DNA from: Actinospineispora acaciae DSM 45401 | Lineage (GTDB): Bacteria > Actinomycetota > Actinomycetes > Mycobacteriales > Pseudonocardiaceae | Direction: 5' to 3' | DNA: 64,000 nt | Assembly: GCF_000620785.1 (NCBI RefSeq) | Contig: NZ_JIAI01000002.1 | Span: 366,110-430,109 of the forward strand | In this document: positions 51,113-59,122 of the stretch, piece by piece | Layout of the letters: each line of letters starts with the position of its first letter | Numbering within the stretch: position 1 is the first letter of the stretch | Made by a program: the position numbers and the translations under genes | The notes under the pieces: generated by a model | Seen by the model: only the letters and a program-made list of their open reading frames with translations | Told to the model about the DNA's origin: nothing | The model's database searches: none

Positions 51113-52015
51113 TCAGTAACCGAGAGGCCGTTCGGCCCCGTCGAAGGGAAAGCGAACGCGGAAGTCGTCGGCGGCCTGTTCCATCGTCGACCAGGTGATC
51201 CCGTCGTGGCCGCTGATGTAGTCGATCAGCCGTTCCAGCATCAGCAGCACCTGCGGGCGACCCGAGACGTCCGGGTGGATGGTGAACGCGAACACCGCGT
51301 AGTCCAGCTCGCGGTACACCCAGTCGAACTGGTCGCGCCACATCTGCTCGATGTCGCGCGGGTTCACGAAACCGTGGCTGTTCGGCGAGCCCTTGATGAA
51401 CATCATCGGCGGCAGGTCGTCGACGTACCAGTTCGCGCCGATCTCCACCAGGTCGATCTCCTGGCCGCGTTGCAGCGGCCGCATCCAGGACTCGGCCGGG
51501 GCGTTGAGGTCGATCTTCGTCCAGCTGTCGCCGACGCGCGCGTAGAACGGCACGAAGTCGTTGAGCCCCTGGCTGTGGTCGTAGGTGAACCCGTACTTGT
51601 GCAGCAGCGACGGGGTGGCATCGCTCATCTCCCACCACGGCGCGACATAGCCCCTCGGCGGGCGCCCGGCCATCTTGTCGATCAGCTCGACGCTGCGGGC
51701 CAGCACGTCCTCCTCCTGCCGGGGCGTCATCGCGACGGGGTTCTCGTGCGCGTAGCCGTGCGCGCCGACCTCGTGCCCGGCGTCGACGATCATCTTGACG
51801 GTGTCGGGGAACGTCTCCAGGGAGTGCCCGGGGATGAACCAGCTGGCCGGGATCTCCTTGCGCTGGAACATCTTCAGCAGCCGGGGCGCTCCCACATCGC
51901 CGGCGAACATGCCACGCTGGATGTCCGACGGTGAGTCCTCACCGCCGTAGGACCCCAGCCAACCGGCGACGGCGTCGATGTCGACTCCGAACACGCAGTG
52001 GATGTGCTTGTCCAT
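51113..52015 (-). CDS. Polysaccharide-deacetylase-fold amidohydrolase
   Basis: This 300-residue NodB-type barrel has no signal peptide. [20 protein letters not shown] carries the metal Asp, [20 protein letters not shown] and [15 protein letters not shown] the two metal His, and [20 protein letters not shown] the late His. The form matches the cytoplasmic PgdA/PuuE-like subgroup, which contains peptidoglycan deacetylase-like proteins, allantoinases and cyclic imide hydrolases. With an MFS and TRAP-TAXI transporter under a LacI regulator, hydrolysis of a small imported amide or imide is more likely than cell-wall work. The substrate is inferred, not shown. Confidence 0.85.
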   Translation of the reverse strand: MDKHIHCVFGVDIDAVAGWLGSYGGEDSPSDIQRGMFAGDVGAPRLLKMFQRKEIPASWFIPGHSLETFPDTVKMIVDAGHEVGAHGYAHENPVAMTPRQEEDVLARSVELIDKMAGRPPRGYVAPWWEMSDATPSLLHKYGFTYDHSQGLNDFVPFYARVGDSWTKIDLNAPAESWMRPLQRGQEIDLVEIGANWYVDDLPPMMFIKGSPNSHGFVNPRDIEQMWRDQFDWVYRELDYAVFAFTIHPDVSGRPQVLLMLERLIDYISGHDGITWSTMEQAADDFRVRFPFDGAERPLGY

Positions 52016-52087
52016 GGTCAGAACCTTCCGGGCACGGGCGGGAGACAGTGATCAACTAGCGGAAGAACGCAGAATTGAGGCGCGAGC

Positions 52088-52111
52088 CCCTAACGTTAGG
52101 GCTAACGTTAG
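52088..52111. promoter_or_regulatory. Tandem LacI-type operators
   Basis: CCCTAACGTTAGGG (52088-52101) is a perfect 14-bp palindrome and CTAACGTTAG (52102-52111) a perfect 10-bp palindrome directly after it. Their CG centres are 12 bp apart. A central CG inside an A/T-flanked palindrome is typical of LacI-family sites. It lies between the divergent hydrolase and lacI-type genes. Confidence 0.75.
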
Positions 52112-52158
52112 GCTGAAGATAGAGACCACATTATCGGGTGTCAATGGGGGGATATGTC

Positions 52159-53229
52159 ATGGCAGGTCGACGCGACGGGGGCGCCGGCGAGCTGGACATC
52201 GGAAAGCACGGCCGCCCCCCGACGCTGCGGATGATCGCCGACGAGCTGGGCCTGCACGTGACCACGGTGTCCCGGGTGCTCAACGGGTCGCGGGCGGTCG
52301 CGGAGTCGGCGGCGTCGGCGGCCAACGTGGCCAGGATCCGGCAGCTCGCGCAGCGGCTGGGCTACCAGCCCAACCCGCAGGCGATCGGCCTGCGGACCAG
52401 CCGCAGCGGCCTGGTCGGGGTGATGGTGCCCAGGCTCTCCGACCTGGTGCTGGCGACGATCTACGAGGGCATCGAGGACGCGGCGAACAACCACGGCCTG
52501 GCCACCTTCGTCACCAACTCCCACGACCGCCCCGAGCTGCGCCGCGCCCGCACCACCATGATGCTCAACCGCCGGGTGGACGGCATGATCTTCGGCGACG
52601 CCGACCACAACGCCGAGTTCGTCGATGGGCTGGCCGAGCGGGAGGTGCCGTTCGTGCTGGTCAGCCGGCATGCGGGCGATCACCCGGCGGTCACCTGCGA
52701 CGACTACATGGGCGGTCGGCTGGCCGCCACGCACCTGGCCGGGCGGGGGCACACGGACGTCGCCGTGGTGGCCGGCGAGCCGTACGCGAGCACGGGCATC
52801 GACCGCACCGGCGGCTTCGTGGACGGCATGGCAGAGCACGGCGTCGCGGTGCCGGCCGACCGGGTGGTGCACTCCCACTTCGACGCGGAGGGCGGCCGGG
52901 CGGCGGCCGAGCGGATCCTGGCCGCCTCGGTCCCGTCGGCGATCTTCGCGGTGAACGACTTCGCGGCGATCGGCGTGCTCGGCGCGCTGCGTGCCCGGGG
53001 GCTGCGGGCCGGCGTGGACGTCGCCGTCGTCGGTTACAACGACACACCGCTGGCGGCCAACCTGCCGATCCCGCTCACCACCGTGCGCTCGCCGATGTTC
53101 CGGATGGGCCAGCGCTCGGTGGACCTGCTCGTCGAGCTGCTCGCCGGCCGGCGGCCCGCGTCCGAGCGGCTAGCCCCCGAGCTGGTCGTCCGCGCCACCT
53201 CGGTACCGGAGGACGAGCCGGCGAACTGA
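52159..53229 (+). CDS. LacI family transcriptional regulator
   Basis: The protein has 356 residues. The HTH (about 24-65) contains TLRMIADELGLHVTTVSRVL and the hinge region follows. The periplasmic-binding-like sensor (about 82-345) contains VGVMVPRLSDLVLATIYEGI and YMGGRLAATHLAGRGHTDVA. ATG 52159 is preferred because GGGGGGA lies 8 nt upstream. Starts at 52138 and 52144 are possible. It is divergent from the hydrolase-MFS operon and lies 49 nt upstream of the TRAP-TAXI genes, so it probably represses both sets until the transported compound appears. Confidence 0.92.
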   Translation: MAGRRDGGAGELDIGKHGRPPTLRMIADELGLHVTTVSRVLNGSRAVAESAASAANVARIRQLAQRLGYQPNPQAIGLRTSRSGLVGVMVPRLSDLVLATIYEGIEDAANNHGLATFVTNSHDRPELRRARTTMMLNRRVDGMIFGDADHNAEFVDGLAEREVPFVLVSRHAGDHPAVTCDDYMGGRLAATHLAGRGHTDVAVVAGEPYASTGIDRTGGFVDGMAEHGVAVPADRVVHSHFDAEGGRAAAERILAASVPSAIFAVNDFAAIGVLGALRARGLRAGVDVAVVGYNDTPLAANLPIPLTTVRSPMFRMGQRSVDLLVELLAGRRPASERLAPELVVRATSVPEDEPAN

Positions 53230-53278
53230 CCGCGCTCTTCGACTATCCAAAGGGTGCTCGCGCGGCTACCGTCGGCGC

Positions 53279-55333
53279 ATGTCAGACCGGGAGGCCGAGC
53301 CGACCTCGCTTGACGCCCTGGAGCGGGAGGCCACCCCGGTCGACCCGGAGACCATGGCCGGGTACGACGAGGAGCGGCCGGCGCGGTCGTTGTCCGGCCG
53401 GGTCGAGACGGCGGTCAATGTCATCTCCGCGCTGGTCGCCGCGTTCTCGCTGTACCAGGTGTTCTTCCCGCTGCCGGCCGGTCGCCAGTTCGCGCTGATG
53501 CTGTTCCTGGCCTGCGTGCTGCCGCTGGTGTTCCTGTGTTACCGGTCAGGCGCAGGGCAGGGCCGTCGAGGCGGCGCGGACAACCCGGGGCCGGCGGACT
53601 GGGCGCTGGCGGTCGTCGCGGTCGCGGTCGGCCTCTACCCGGTGCTGCCGGTGACGATCGGCGACGGGGGCGGCGGGTACAACGCGTTCCTGGACCGGCA
53701 GGGCCTGCTCACCACGCCGGACCTGATCGCGGGCGCGGTGCTGCTGGTGCTCGTGCTGGAGGCCTGCCGGCGCACCACGGGCTGGGTGCTGCCGGCCGCC
53801 TGCCTGCTCGCGCTGGCGTACTCGTACTACGGCGGGTTCCTGCCGCAGAACTGGCCGATCGCGCACCAGGGGCTGAACCCGGACGAGATCATCAACGGGC
53901 TGTACAACGACGCGTCCGGCTTCTACGGGGTGCCGCTCGCGGTGGCGGCCAGCTACATCGTGCTGTTCGCGCTGTACGCGGCGGTGCTGGACATGTCGGG
54001 CGCCGGGCGGTTCTTCATCGAGCTGTCGTTCGCGATGTTCGGCGGGTCGCGCACGGCGCCGGGGCGGACGGTGACGCTGTCCGGGTTCCTGCTCGGCACG
54101 GTGTCGGGCTCGGGCGCGGCGACCACCGTCAGCCTGGGCTCGGTGACGTGGCCGATCCTGCGTCGCGCCGGCTACCCGGCGGAGAACGCGGGCGGGGTGC
54201 TCGCGGCGGCCGGCATCGGGGCGATCCTGTCCCCGCCCACGCTCGGCGCGGCGGCCTTCATCATCGCCGAGTACCTGCGGGTCTCCTACCTGCAGGTACT
54301 GCTCTGGGCGATCCTGCCGACGGTGCTCTACTACCTGGGCATCCTGCTCGCGGTGGAGATCGACGCGCGGCGGTACGGGACGCGGGCGGTCGCGGTGCGC
54401 ACGGCCGGCGGGCCGTGGCGGCTGCTCGGCCGGTTCGGCTACCACCTGGTCTCGCTGGTCGTGATCATCGTGTTCCTGGCGCTGGACATCCCGCCGTTCA
54501 CCGCCGTGGTGTACGCGATCGGCATCCAGCTGGTGCTGTCGTTCCTGGACAAGCGGCACGCGCTGACCCCGCGCCGGCTGTTCGACGCGCTGGCCGGCGG
54601 GCTGCGCAGCGCGCTCGCGGTGGCCGCCGTGTGCGCCGCGGCCGGGATCATCACCTCCACGATCGCCAAGACCGGGCTGGGCCTGCAGCTCGCCTCGATC
54701 CTGGTGAACACCGCGCGGGCGGTCACCGACAACCCGACGGGGACGCTGGTGGTCACCGCCGTGCTGGCCGCGCTGGCGATCGCCGTGCTCGGGCTGGCCG
54801 TCCCGGTCACCGCGTCGTTCATCATCGCCTGGGTGATCATCGCGCCGGCGCTGACCGACCTCGGGGTGGCCGCGCCGGAGGCCGCCATGTTCATCTTCTA
54901 CTTCGCCGTGCTCTCCGAGGTGACGCCGCCGACGGCGCTGGCCGCCGTGGCCGCCGCCGCGATCACCGGCGGGCGGGTGGTGGCCACCATGTGGCAGGCC
55001 GCGAAGTACACGCTGCCCGCGTTCCTGGTGCCGTTCGCGTTCGTGCTCACCGACAACGGCGCCGCGCTGCTCACCGAGGGCCCGGCCGTCACCGTCCTGT
55101 GGGCGTCGCTGGTGGCCGGACTCGCGGTGGCGGCGCTGGCGGTGGTCACCGGGGGCTGGCTGGTCGGCCGCGCCGGGCCGATCGAGCGGGCGCTGTGCCT
55201 GCCGGCGGCGTTGCTGCTGCTCTACCTGGCCCCGGCCACGATCGTCGCCGGTGTCGCGCTGCTGGCGGCCGCCGTGGCCGTCCATCTACTGCTGCGTGTG
55301 TGGAACCGTGAAACCCCCGAGGAGGCGTTGTAG
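53279..55333 (+). CDS. TRAP-TAXI transporter, fused small and large permease
   Basis: This 684-residue protein has about 16-18 helices. Residues 40-210 correspond to the small DctQ-like part, and about 215-680 to the large DctM part with GTVSGSGAATTVSLGSVTWP and AGIGAILSPPTLGAAAFIIA. The fused form is typical of TAXI-type tripartite ATP-independent transporters. It would use the ion gradient to import the substrate delivered by the binding protein encoded next. Its stop is directly followed by the GTG of the binding protein gene. Confidence 0.95.
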   Translation: MSDREAEPTSLDALEREATPVDPETMAGYDEERPARSLSGRVETAVNVISALVAAFSLYQVFFPLPAGRQFALMLFLACVLPLVFLCYRSGAGQGRRGGADNPGPADWALAVVAVAVGLYPVLPVTIGDGGGGYNAFLDRQGLLTTPDLIAGAVLLVLVLEACRRTTGWVLPAACLLALAYSYYGGFLPQNWPIAHQGLNPDEIINGLYNDASGFYGVPLAVAASYIVLFALYAAVLDMSGAGRFFIELSFAMFGGSRTAPGRTVTLSGFLLGTVSGSGAATTVSLGSVTWPILRRAGYPAENAGGVLAAAGIGAILSPPTLGAAAFIIAEYLRVSYLQVLLWAILPTVLYYLGILLAVEIDARRYGTRAVAVRTAGGPWRLLGRFGYHLVSLVVIIVFLALDIPPFTAVVYAIGIQLVLSFLDKRHALTPRRLFDALAGGLRSALAVAAVCAAAGIITSTIAKTGLGLQLASILVNTARAVTDNPTGTLVVTAVLAALAIAVLGLAVPVTASFIIAWVIIAPALTDLGVAAPEAAMFIFYFAVLSEVTPPTALAAVAAAAITGGRVVATMWQAAKYTLPAFLVPFAFVLTDNGAALLTEGPAVTVLWASLVAGLAVAALAVVTGGWLVGRAGPIERALCLPAALLLLYLAPATIVAGVALLAAAVAVHLLLRVWNRETPEEAL

Positions 55334-56335
55334 GTGAGGTACAGAGCGGTACTGGTCACCGTCCTGGTGGGCGCGGCGCTCGTCGCGTGCGGCGGGCGGC
55401 AGGAGGCGGCGCCGGCGTCCCCAGGCGGCGGGGGTAGTTGCGAGGTCACCCGGGACACCCGGATCAGCATCGCGACGGGCAACACCGGCGGGGTGTACTA
55501 CGTGCTCGGCGGGCGGTTCGGCGAGGTGGTCACGCAGGCGACGGACGGCAAGCTGAAGGCGACGGCCGCCGAGACCGGTGCGTCGGTGCAGAACATCCAG
55601 CAGCTCGCCGCCGGCACCCACCAGGTGGCGTTCTCGCTGGCCGACAGCGCCGCCGACGCCGTCGTCGGCAAGGGCGCGTTCGAGGGCAAGCCGCAGCGGA
55701 TCGCCGCGCTGGGCCGCATCTACCCGAACTACACCCAGGTGGTCGCCCGCTCCGACGCGGGCATCAACTCGGTGGCCGACCTGCGCGGCAAGCGGGTCTC
55801 CACCGGCTCGCCGAAGTCCGGCACCGAGGTGATCGCCAACCGGGTGCTCGCCTCGGCCGGCCTCAACCCCGAGCGGGACGTCTCCGCGCAGCGCCTGGAC
55901 CTGGGGGCCAGCGTGGACGGGATGAAGGACGGCACCGTCGACGCGCTGTTCTTCTCCGGCGGGCTGCCCACCCCGAACATCACCGACCTGTTCACCAGCC
56001 TGCGCGGCAAGGTCAAGCTGCTGGGCACGGACGGCCAGCTGACCGAGATGCGCAAGATCAACCCCGTCTACCAGGTGGCCACCATCCCCGGCGCGACCTA
56101 CCCGGGCGCGGTGGACACCCCGACGATCGTGGTGCCCAACCTGCTGCTGGTGCCGACCACCATGGACCCGGCGGTGGCCTGCGTGCTGACCAGGACGCTC
56201 TACGAGCGCACCGCCGAGTTGGTGGCCGCCAACCCGTCCGCCCGCGACATCACCCGGCAGAACGCGCGCGCGACCGACCCCGTCCCGCTGCACCCGGGCG
56301 CCGCCCGCGCCCTGGACGCCCTCGGCGCTGGATAG
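55334..56335 (+). CDS. TAXI family TRAP transporter substrate-binding lipoprotein
   Basis: This 333-residue protein has a lipoprotein signal (VLVTVLVGAALVACGG, lipid Cys at about residue 19). The TAXI fold follows with ISIATGNTGGVYYVLGGRFG, then HQVAFSLADSAADAVVGKGA and RVSTGSPKSGTEVIANRVLA. It captures the ligand outside the membrane and delivers it to the permease. Ligands of TAXI proteins are mostly unknown, glutamate being one studied case. It begins at the GTG right after the permease stop, so the gene order is permease first. Confidence 0.95.
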   Translation: MRYRAVLVTVLVGAALVACGGRQEAAPASPGGGGSCEVTRDTRISIATGNTGGVYYVLGGRFGEVVTQATDGKLKATAAETGASVQNIQQLAAGTHQVAFSLADSAADAVVGKGAFEGKPQRIAALGRIYPNYTQVVARSDAGINSVADLRGKRVSTGSPKSGTEVIANRVLASAGLNPERDVSAQRLDLGASVDGMKDGTVDALFFSGGLPTPNITDLFTSLRGKVKLLGTDGQLTEMRKINPVYQVATIPGATYPGAVDTPTIVVPNLLLVPTTMDPAVACVLTRTLYERTAELVAANPSARDITRQNARATDPVPLHPGAARALDALGAG

Positions 56336-56340
56336 TCACC

Positions 56341-57189
56341 TTACGTCAAATCTTCCATTGCACTGCGTATGAGCGCCCGAGCCGCGGCGCCATACACGGC
56401 GGATTGCTGTAGGTGTGCGAACATCTCGGCATAAAGACGGACTTCGCTCGGCTGTGTGATCTGCAATTCAGCCGTAGGTGTTTCGACGCAGACCAATGTG
56501 TCGTCGTAGATCCAGTATGGGACTTGCGAGAAGGTTTTGCGAATTTCGGACTGTGGGATGATCCCGAGGCTGATCCTTGGTAAGGACATCGTGGCGAGGA
56601 GCCGGTCGAGCTGGCCCGCCATGGTCTCCCGGCCACCGACGCGCACGCGTATTGCGTTCTCTTCGAGTACGACAGCGAAACGGCGACTTCCGGAGTATAG
56701 AATCGCTTGCCGTTCCAGGCGTGCCCGAAGGGCGTCATCGACGTCGTTCGGGGCGTTCAAGAAGTCGATAAAGTATCTCAAGACCGCTAATGAGTAGTCC
56801 GCTGTCTGGAATAGTCCAGGTATGGCGCTGTGCTCGTATATGCGAAACAGCGTTGTCTGTTCGTAGAGCGGTACCGACGCCATCATGAGGTGCTTCATGC
56901 CCGCGCGGGTCTGCCGACGCCACTCAACGTACATCGAATCAATGGCGCGCGCTGTGGCGATGAGGTCTGGTATTTCGTCCTCGACGCCGCAGGCGTGGCA
57001 CCACGCTCTAATGTTCTCTTCGGAAGGTGCCTGGTTCCCGTTCTCTATTCGGCTGACTTTCGTGAAGTGACACCCGACGGAAGTCGCCAGGGCTCGTCCC
57101 GTGAGGCCAGCCTGCTTGCGGAGATCCCGGAGCCGGAGCCCGAGCGACTCTCGAGCTTGCTGAGCGGGACTAGCCGGCCTTGTATTCAC
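56341..57189 (-). CDS. XRE-type regulator with DUF5753 (Scr1 family)
   Basis: The protein has 282 residues. The HTH is at about 18-68 (LRDLRKQAGLTGRALATSVG, then TKVSRIENGNQAPSEENIRA) and DUF5753 at about 85-280 (YEHSAIPGLFQTADYSLAVL). This architecture marks the actinobacterial Scr1/WhiJ-like regulators, often paired with a small DUF397 protein or with DUF6879. GTG 57189 overlaps the DUF6879 gene by 20 nt. Starts further upstream would lie inside that gene. GC is visibly lower than in flanking genes, consistent with horizontally acquired DNA. Confidence 0.9.
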   Translation of the reverse strand: MNTRPASPAQQARESLGLRLRDLRKQAGLTGRALATSVGCHFTKVSRIENGNQAPSEENIRAWCHACGVEDEIPDLIATARAIDSMYVEWRRQTRAGMKHLMMASVPLYEQTTLFRIYEHSAIPGLFQTADYSLAVLRYFIDFLNAPNDVDDALRARLERQAILYSGSRRFAVVLEENAIRVRVGGRETMAGQLDRLLATMSLPRISLGIIPQSEIRKTFSQVPYWIYDDTLVCVETPTAELQITQPSEVRLYAEMFAHLQQSAVYGAAARALIRSAMEDLT

Positions 57190-57688
57190 GATCGGTAATC
57201 GACAGTTCCCAGACGGCGTCGAATGCGGCTCGGCACAGATTGACGGCATAGGGGTCGCGCGTCTTCTGGCGGTCGACAACCAGGCCGCCTGCCGCAAAGA
57301 TCAAGAAGACAACGATCTCGTTATCAAATAGCCAGAAGTCGTTACCTGGCAGGGCGATCGTTGATACGCGAGCGCGCGGAACCCAGCGGATGTCCTCCCC
57401 GGCCTCGACATACAGATGAGAGTCCTTGAGTACCCATTGCTGATATTCCGAGATTGGTTCCGATATTATCCGAGCCCGCCGAAATACCTTACCCGCACGC
57501 GAGGCGTCACGTACGGTGTCGAACCATGGTTGCAGCCACTCGGTGTCGTCGGGTTCGCCTGCCTGCCATCTAGCGAAATGCGGTATCTCGGCCGATGTTC
57601 CGTACGAATCCCGCATCTCCAGATGCAGTGCTTCTTGGCGAAACGAAGAAAACAGGCTTGCCAAGGATTCGTAGGAGATGCTTTCCAA
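57170..57688 (-). CDS. DUF6879 family protein
   Basis: The protein has 172 residues. FRQEALHLEMRDSYGTSAEI opens it, GEPDDTEWLQPWFDTVRDAS and RRARIISEPISEYQQWVLKD are the conserved blocks, and ALPGNDFWLFDNEIVVFLIF the late one. This matches DUF6879, a family of unknown function found beside Scr1-type regulators. TTG 57688 is the best start, with GGGAG upstream. The next gene overlaps its 3' end by 20 nt. It may act as a partner or anti-regulator of the XRE protein, by analogy with other Scr1 modules. Confidence 0.82.
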   Translation of the reverse strand: MESISYESLASLFSSFRQEALHLEMRDSYGTSAEIPHFARWQAGEPDDTEWLQPWFDTVRDASRAGKVFRRARIISEPISEYQQWVLKDSHLYVEAGEDIRWVPRARVSTIALPGNDFWLFDNEIVVFLIFAAGGLVVDRQKTRDPYAVNLCRAAFDAVWELSITDREYKAG

Positions 57689-57691
57689 GGT

Positions 57692-58066
57692 TCAGCTCCC
57701 AACGAGTTCGAGTACAGCGTGACGGGAGACTTCGACGCAGTCCTCGTGGTCCGGGATCTCCATCTGGCTCAGCGCCTCGTGATCGGTGACCTTCTTCCCG
57801 CGGATAATGTAGTTTCCGGAGTCGGTTACATGCACTATGGGCGGAATCAGGTTCACGATGGCGCCATCAACTCCGTCCTTTGTCAGGTGCTCCATGAGCT
57901 TCGCTGGGACCTCCACCAGAGTCTCATCGTCTAGCACGGTCACCGCGGCCAGGATCTGGGGATCGGTCACGATCCAGCCCTGCACGACATACGAGCCGTG
58001 GTCGGTGGCGTACAAGGTCGGTGACTGGTTGGGCTGGGAGTCCTTGCCGAGGAAGGTGAGTCGCAT
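57692..58066 (-). CDS. Small protein with two tandem TDxGxY repeats
   Basis: This is a 124-residue protein I do not recognise by function. It contains two copies, 60 residues apart, of the same block: residues 19-38 (YATDHGSYVVQGWIVTDPQI) and 79-98 (HVTDSGNYIIRGKKVTDHEA). Each is followed by an acidic DDET/DHED-VEV segment. Single-copy relatives of about 70 residues accompany DUF6879 and Scr1 regulators in actinomycetes. Here two units are joined. ATG 58066 has GAAGGAG. The DUF6879 gene follows after 3 nt, so the three genes are one operon. Confidence 0.8.
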   Translation of the reverse strand: MRLTFLGKDSQPNQSPTLYATDHGSYVVQGWIVTDPQILAAVTVLDDETLVEVPAKLMEHLTKDGVDGAIVNLIPPIVHVTDSGNYIIRGKKVTDHEALSQMEIPDHEDCVEVSRHAVLELVGS

Positions 58067-58237
58067 CGCCACTCCTTCGAGAGCCGTTGCAGATCTTCTC
58101 AAGACATCGAGCGTCCGACAGTGTGGCACACGGGTCAAGAACTCGGTGAGCTTCAGGGATCGACAGGGTTCTGACAGGCGAACTCGCCGCCAGTTCCACG
58201 ACGGCGCGAACGCTCCCCACAACTTTCTGCAACATCG

Positions 58238-58267
58238 TTGAGCTTGCCGCGTTGACGTTCGTAGCGT
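58238..58267 (+). promoter_or_regulatory. Promoter candidate, leaderless
   Basis: TTGAGC (58238-58243), 18-nt spacer, TAGCGT (58262-58267). The ATG at 58275 lies 7 nt after the -10, where transcription should start, so the first ORF would be leaderless. The -10-to-ATG stretch matches the leuA leader region at 14 of 16 positions. Confidence 0.5.
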
Positions 58268-58274
58268 TGCTGAC

Positions 58275-58520
58275 ATGCAGACGGCGGACGAGCGGGCCCT
58301 CGACGATTTCCCCAGCGAGCAGACCGTCCGCTTGGCGGCAACGCGCCACCCGCTCCCTGCGTCGCGGTGTGAGACATCGAACATCGGCCCAGGTCTCGGC
58401 GTGATCGACAACGGCACGCGATGCGGGCCGGCTCCCGACTGGGGCAGTGCCGTACTGCAGTACTGGCTCGCCAAGCGGCGCGGTGAACGCACCCTGCGCC
58501 GGGCACGGCGGCGTGGCTGA
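58275..58520 (+). CDS. Hypothetical small protein (81 aa)
   Basis: I do not recognise this ORF. It encodes 81 residues with a basic C-terminus (LAKRRGERTLRRARRRG) and two Cys. There is no ribosome binding site, but a well-placed promoter puts the transcription start at the ATG. It is divergent from the Scr1/DUF6879 operon, and another small ORF follows after 17 nt. It may be a real leaderless gene or chance. Support is position and promoter only. Confidence 0.4.
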   Translation: MQTADERALDDFPSEQTVRLAATRHPLPASRCETSNIGPGLGVIDNGTRCGPAPDWGSAVLQYWLAKRRGERTLRRARRRG

Positions 58521-58537
58521 CCGGCGGGAGTGCTCCG

Positions 58538-58816
58538 TTGGCTGAGTCGGAGAACTGCGTGTGCGGTGTCAGCCTGAAACCGCCGTCCACTGGTGAATGG
58601 TGGTGGCCCCAGGCTGACCCGGAACCCGGCCCGGACGTTCGAGCCGTGGTCCGCTACGGCGGACATCCATACATGAACCGCCTTATCCGGACGAAGAGTG
58701 GGTGGATTGCGCGACACGGCTCTCCGCAGCCTCAGCCATGGCGCGAAGTCGGGCTCTGCGTGGCAGGGAATTGTCATCCGGTGGTCCGCGCAAGAGTACT
58801 TGGGGAGGGGACGTGA
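58538..58816 (+). CDS. Hypothetical small protein (92 aa)
   Basis: This 92-residue ORF starts at TTG with GGGAG upstream. The protein has a CVC motif near the start (ENCVCGVSLKPPSTGEWWW), a Trp cluster, and PYMNRLIRTKSGWIARHGSP in the middle. I do not recognise a family. Its stop overlaps the next start as GTGA, the same junction type seen in verified operons of this window, which supports it being coding. Confidence 0.45.
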   Translation: MAESENCVCGVSLKPPSTGEWWWPQADPEPGPDVRAVVRYGGHPYMNRLIRTKSGWIARHGSPQPQPWREVGLCVAGNCHPVVRARVLGEGT

Positions 58817-58962
58817 TCTCGGTGGCGACCGATCTTCGCTCGGACCAGGGCGACGACGGTACGAAGAAGCCAATGAGCCCGCTCAAGGTTCGGCTCTGGT
58901 GGCTCTGGCAGTGGTTTCTCGGCGCTTGTGAGTTGACCTGGGCGCTGCTCAGGCCGCGTTAA
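58813..58962 (+). CDS. Trp-rich small membrane-like protein (49 aa)
   Basis: A 49-residue ORF starting at GTG 58813, overlapping the previous stop (GTGA) and preceded by GGAGGGG. The first half is charged (DLRSDQGDDGTKKP). The second half has five Trp in a hydrophobic stretch (KVRLWWLWQWFLGACELTWA) that would insert in a membrane. It could be a small membrane effector, toxin-like peptide or precursor peptide. Nothing else supports a specific role. A hairpin follows the stop. Confidence 0.5.
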   Translation: MISVATDLRSDQGDDGTKKPMSPLKVRLWWLWQWFLGACELTWALLRPR

Positions 58963-58970
58963 TGCGCGAA

Positions 58971-59003
58971 CTCAGGCCCCGGCGTTGTCCTGCCGGGGCT
59001 GAG
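58971..59003 (+). terminator. Hairpin terminator after small ORFs
   Basis: GCCCCGGC (58976-58983) and GCCGGGGC (58992-58999) are perfect arms around GTTGTCCT, extended outward by CTCAG and TGAG with a one-base bulge. It lies 9 nt after the TAA at 58960-58962. No T-tract. Confidence 0.6.
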
Positions 59004-59020
59004 CCAGCGAAGTGCGAGTC

Positions 59021-59122
59021 AGAAGTGGGTGCCGTGGCGGACTTTACGGTCGGCGGCGAACGCGGCGTCCAGGGCGGGGCGAGCGCGCGGGCCTCCTCCG
59101 CGTCGACGTACCGGACGCCGCC
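59021..59122 (-). pseudogene. Deletion remnant of the Eis-type acetyltransferase gene
   Basis: Bases 59021-59077 match 60366-60422 (3 mismatches in 57), the 3' end of the intact gene at 60364-61560, including its final Phe codon region. Bases 59075-59122 match 61051-61098 perfectly (48 of 48). The two blocks meet at a shared CGG, so about 630 bp were lost by a microhomology deletion that also shifts the frame. The rest of the gene is absent. This shows a past duplication of this locus followed by decay. Confidence 0.9.
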
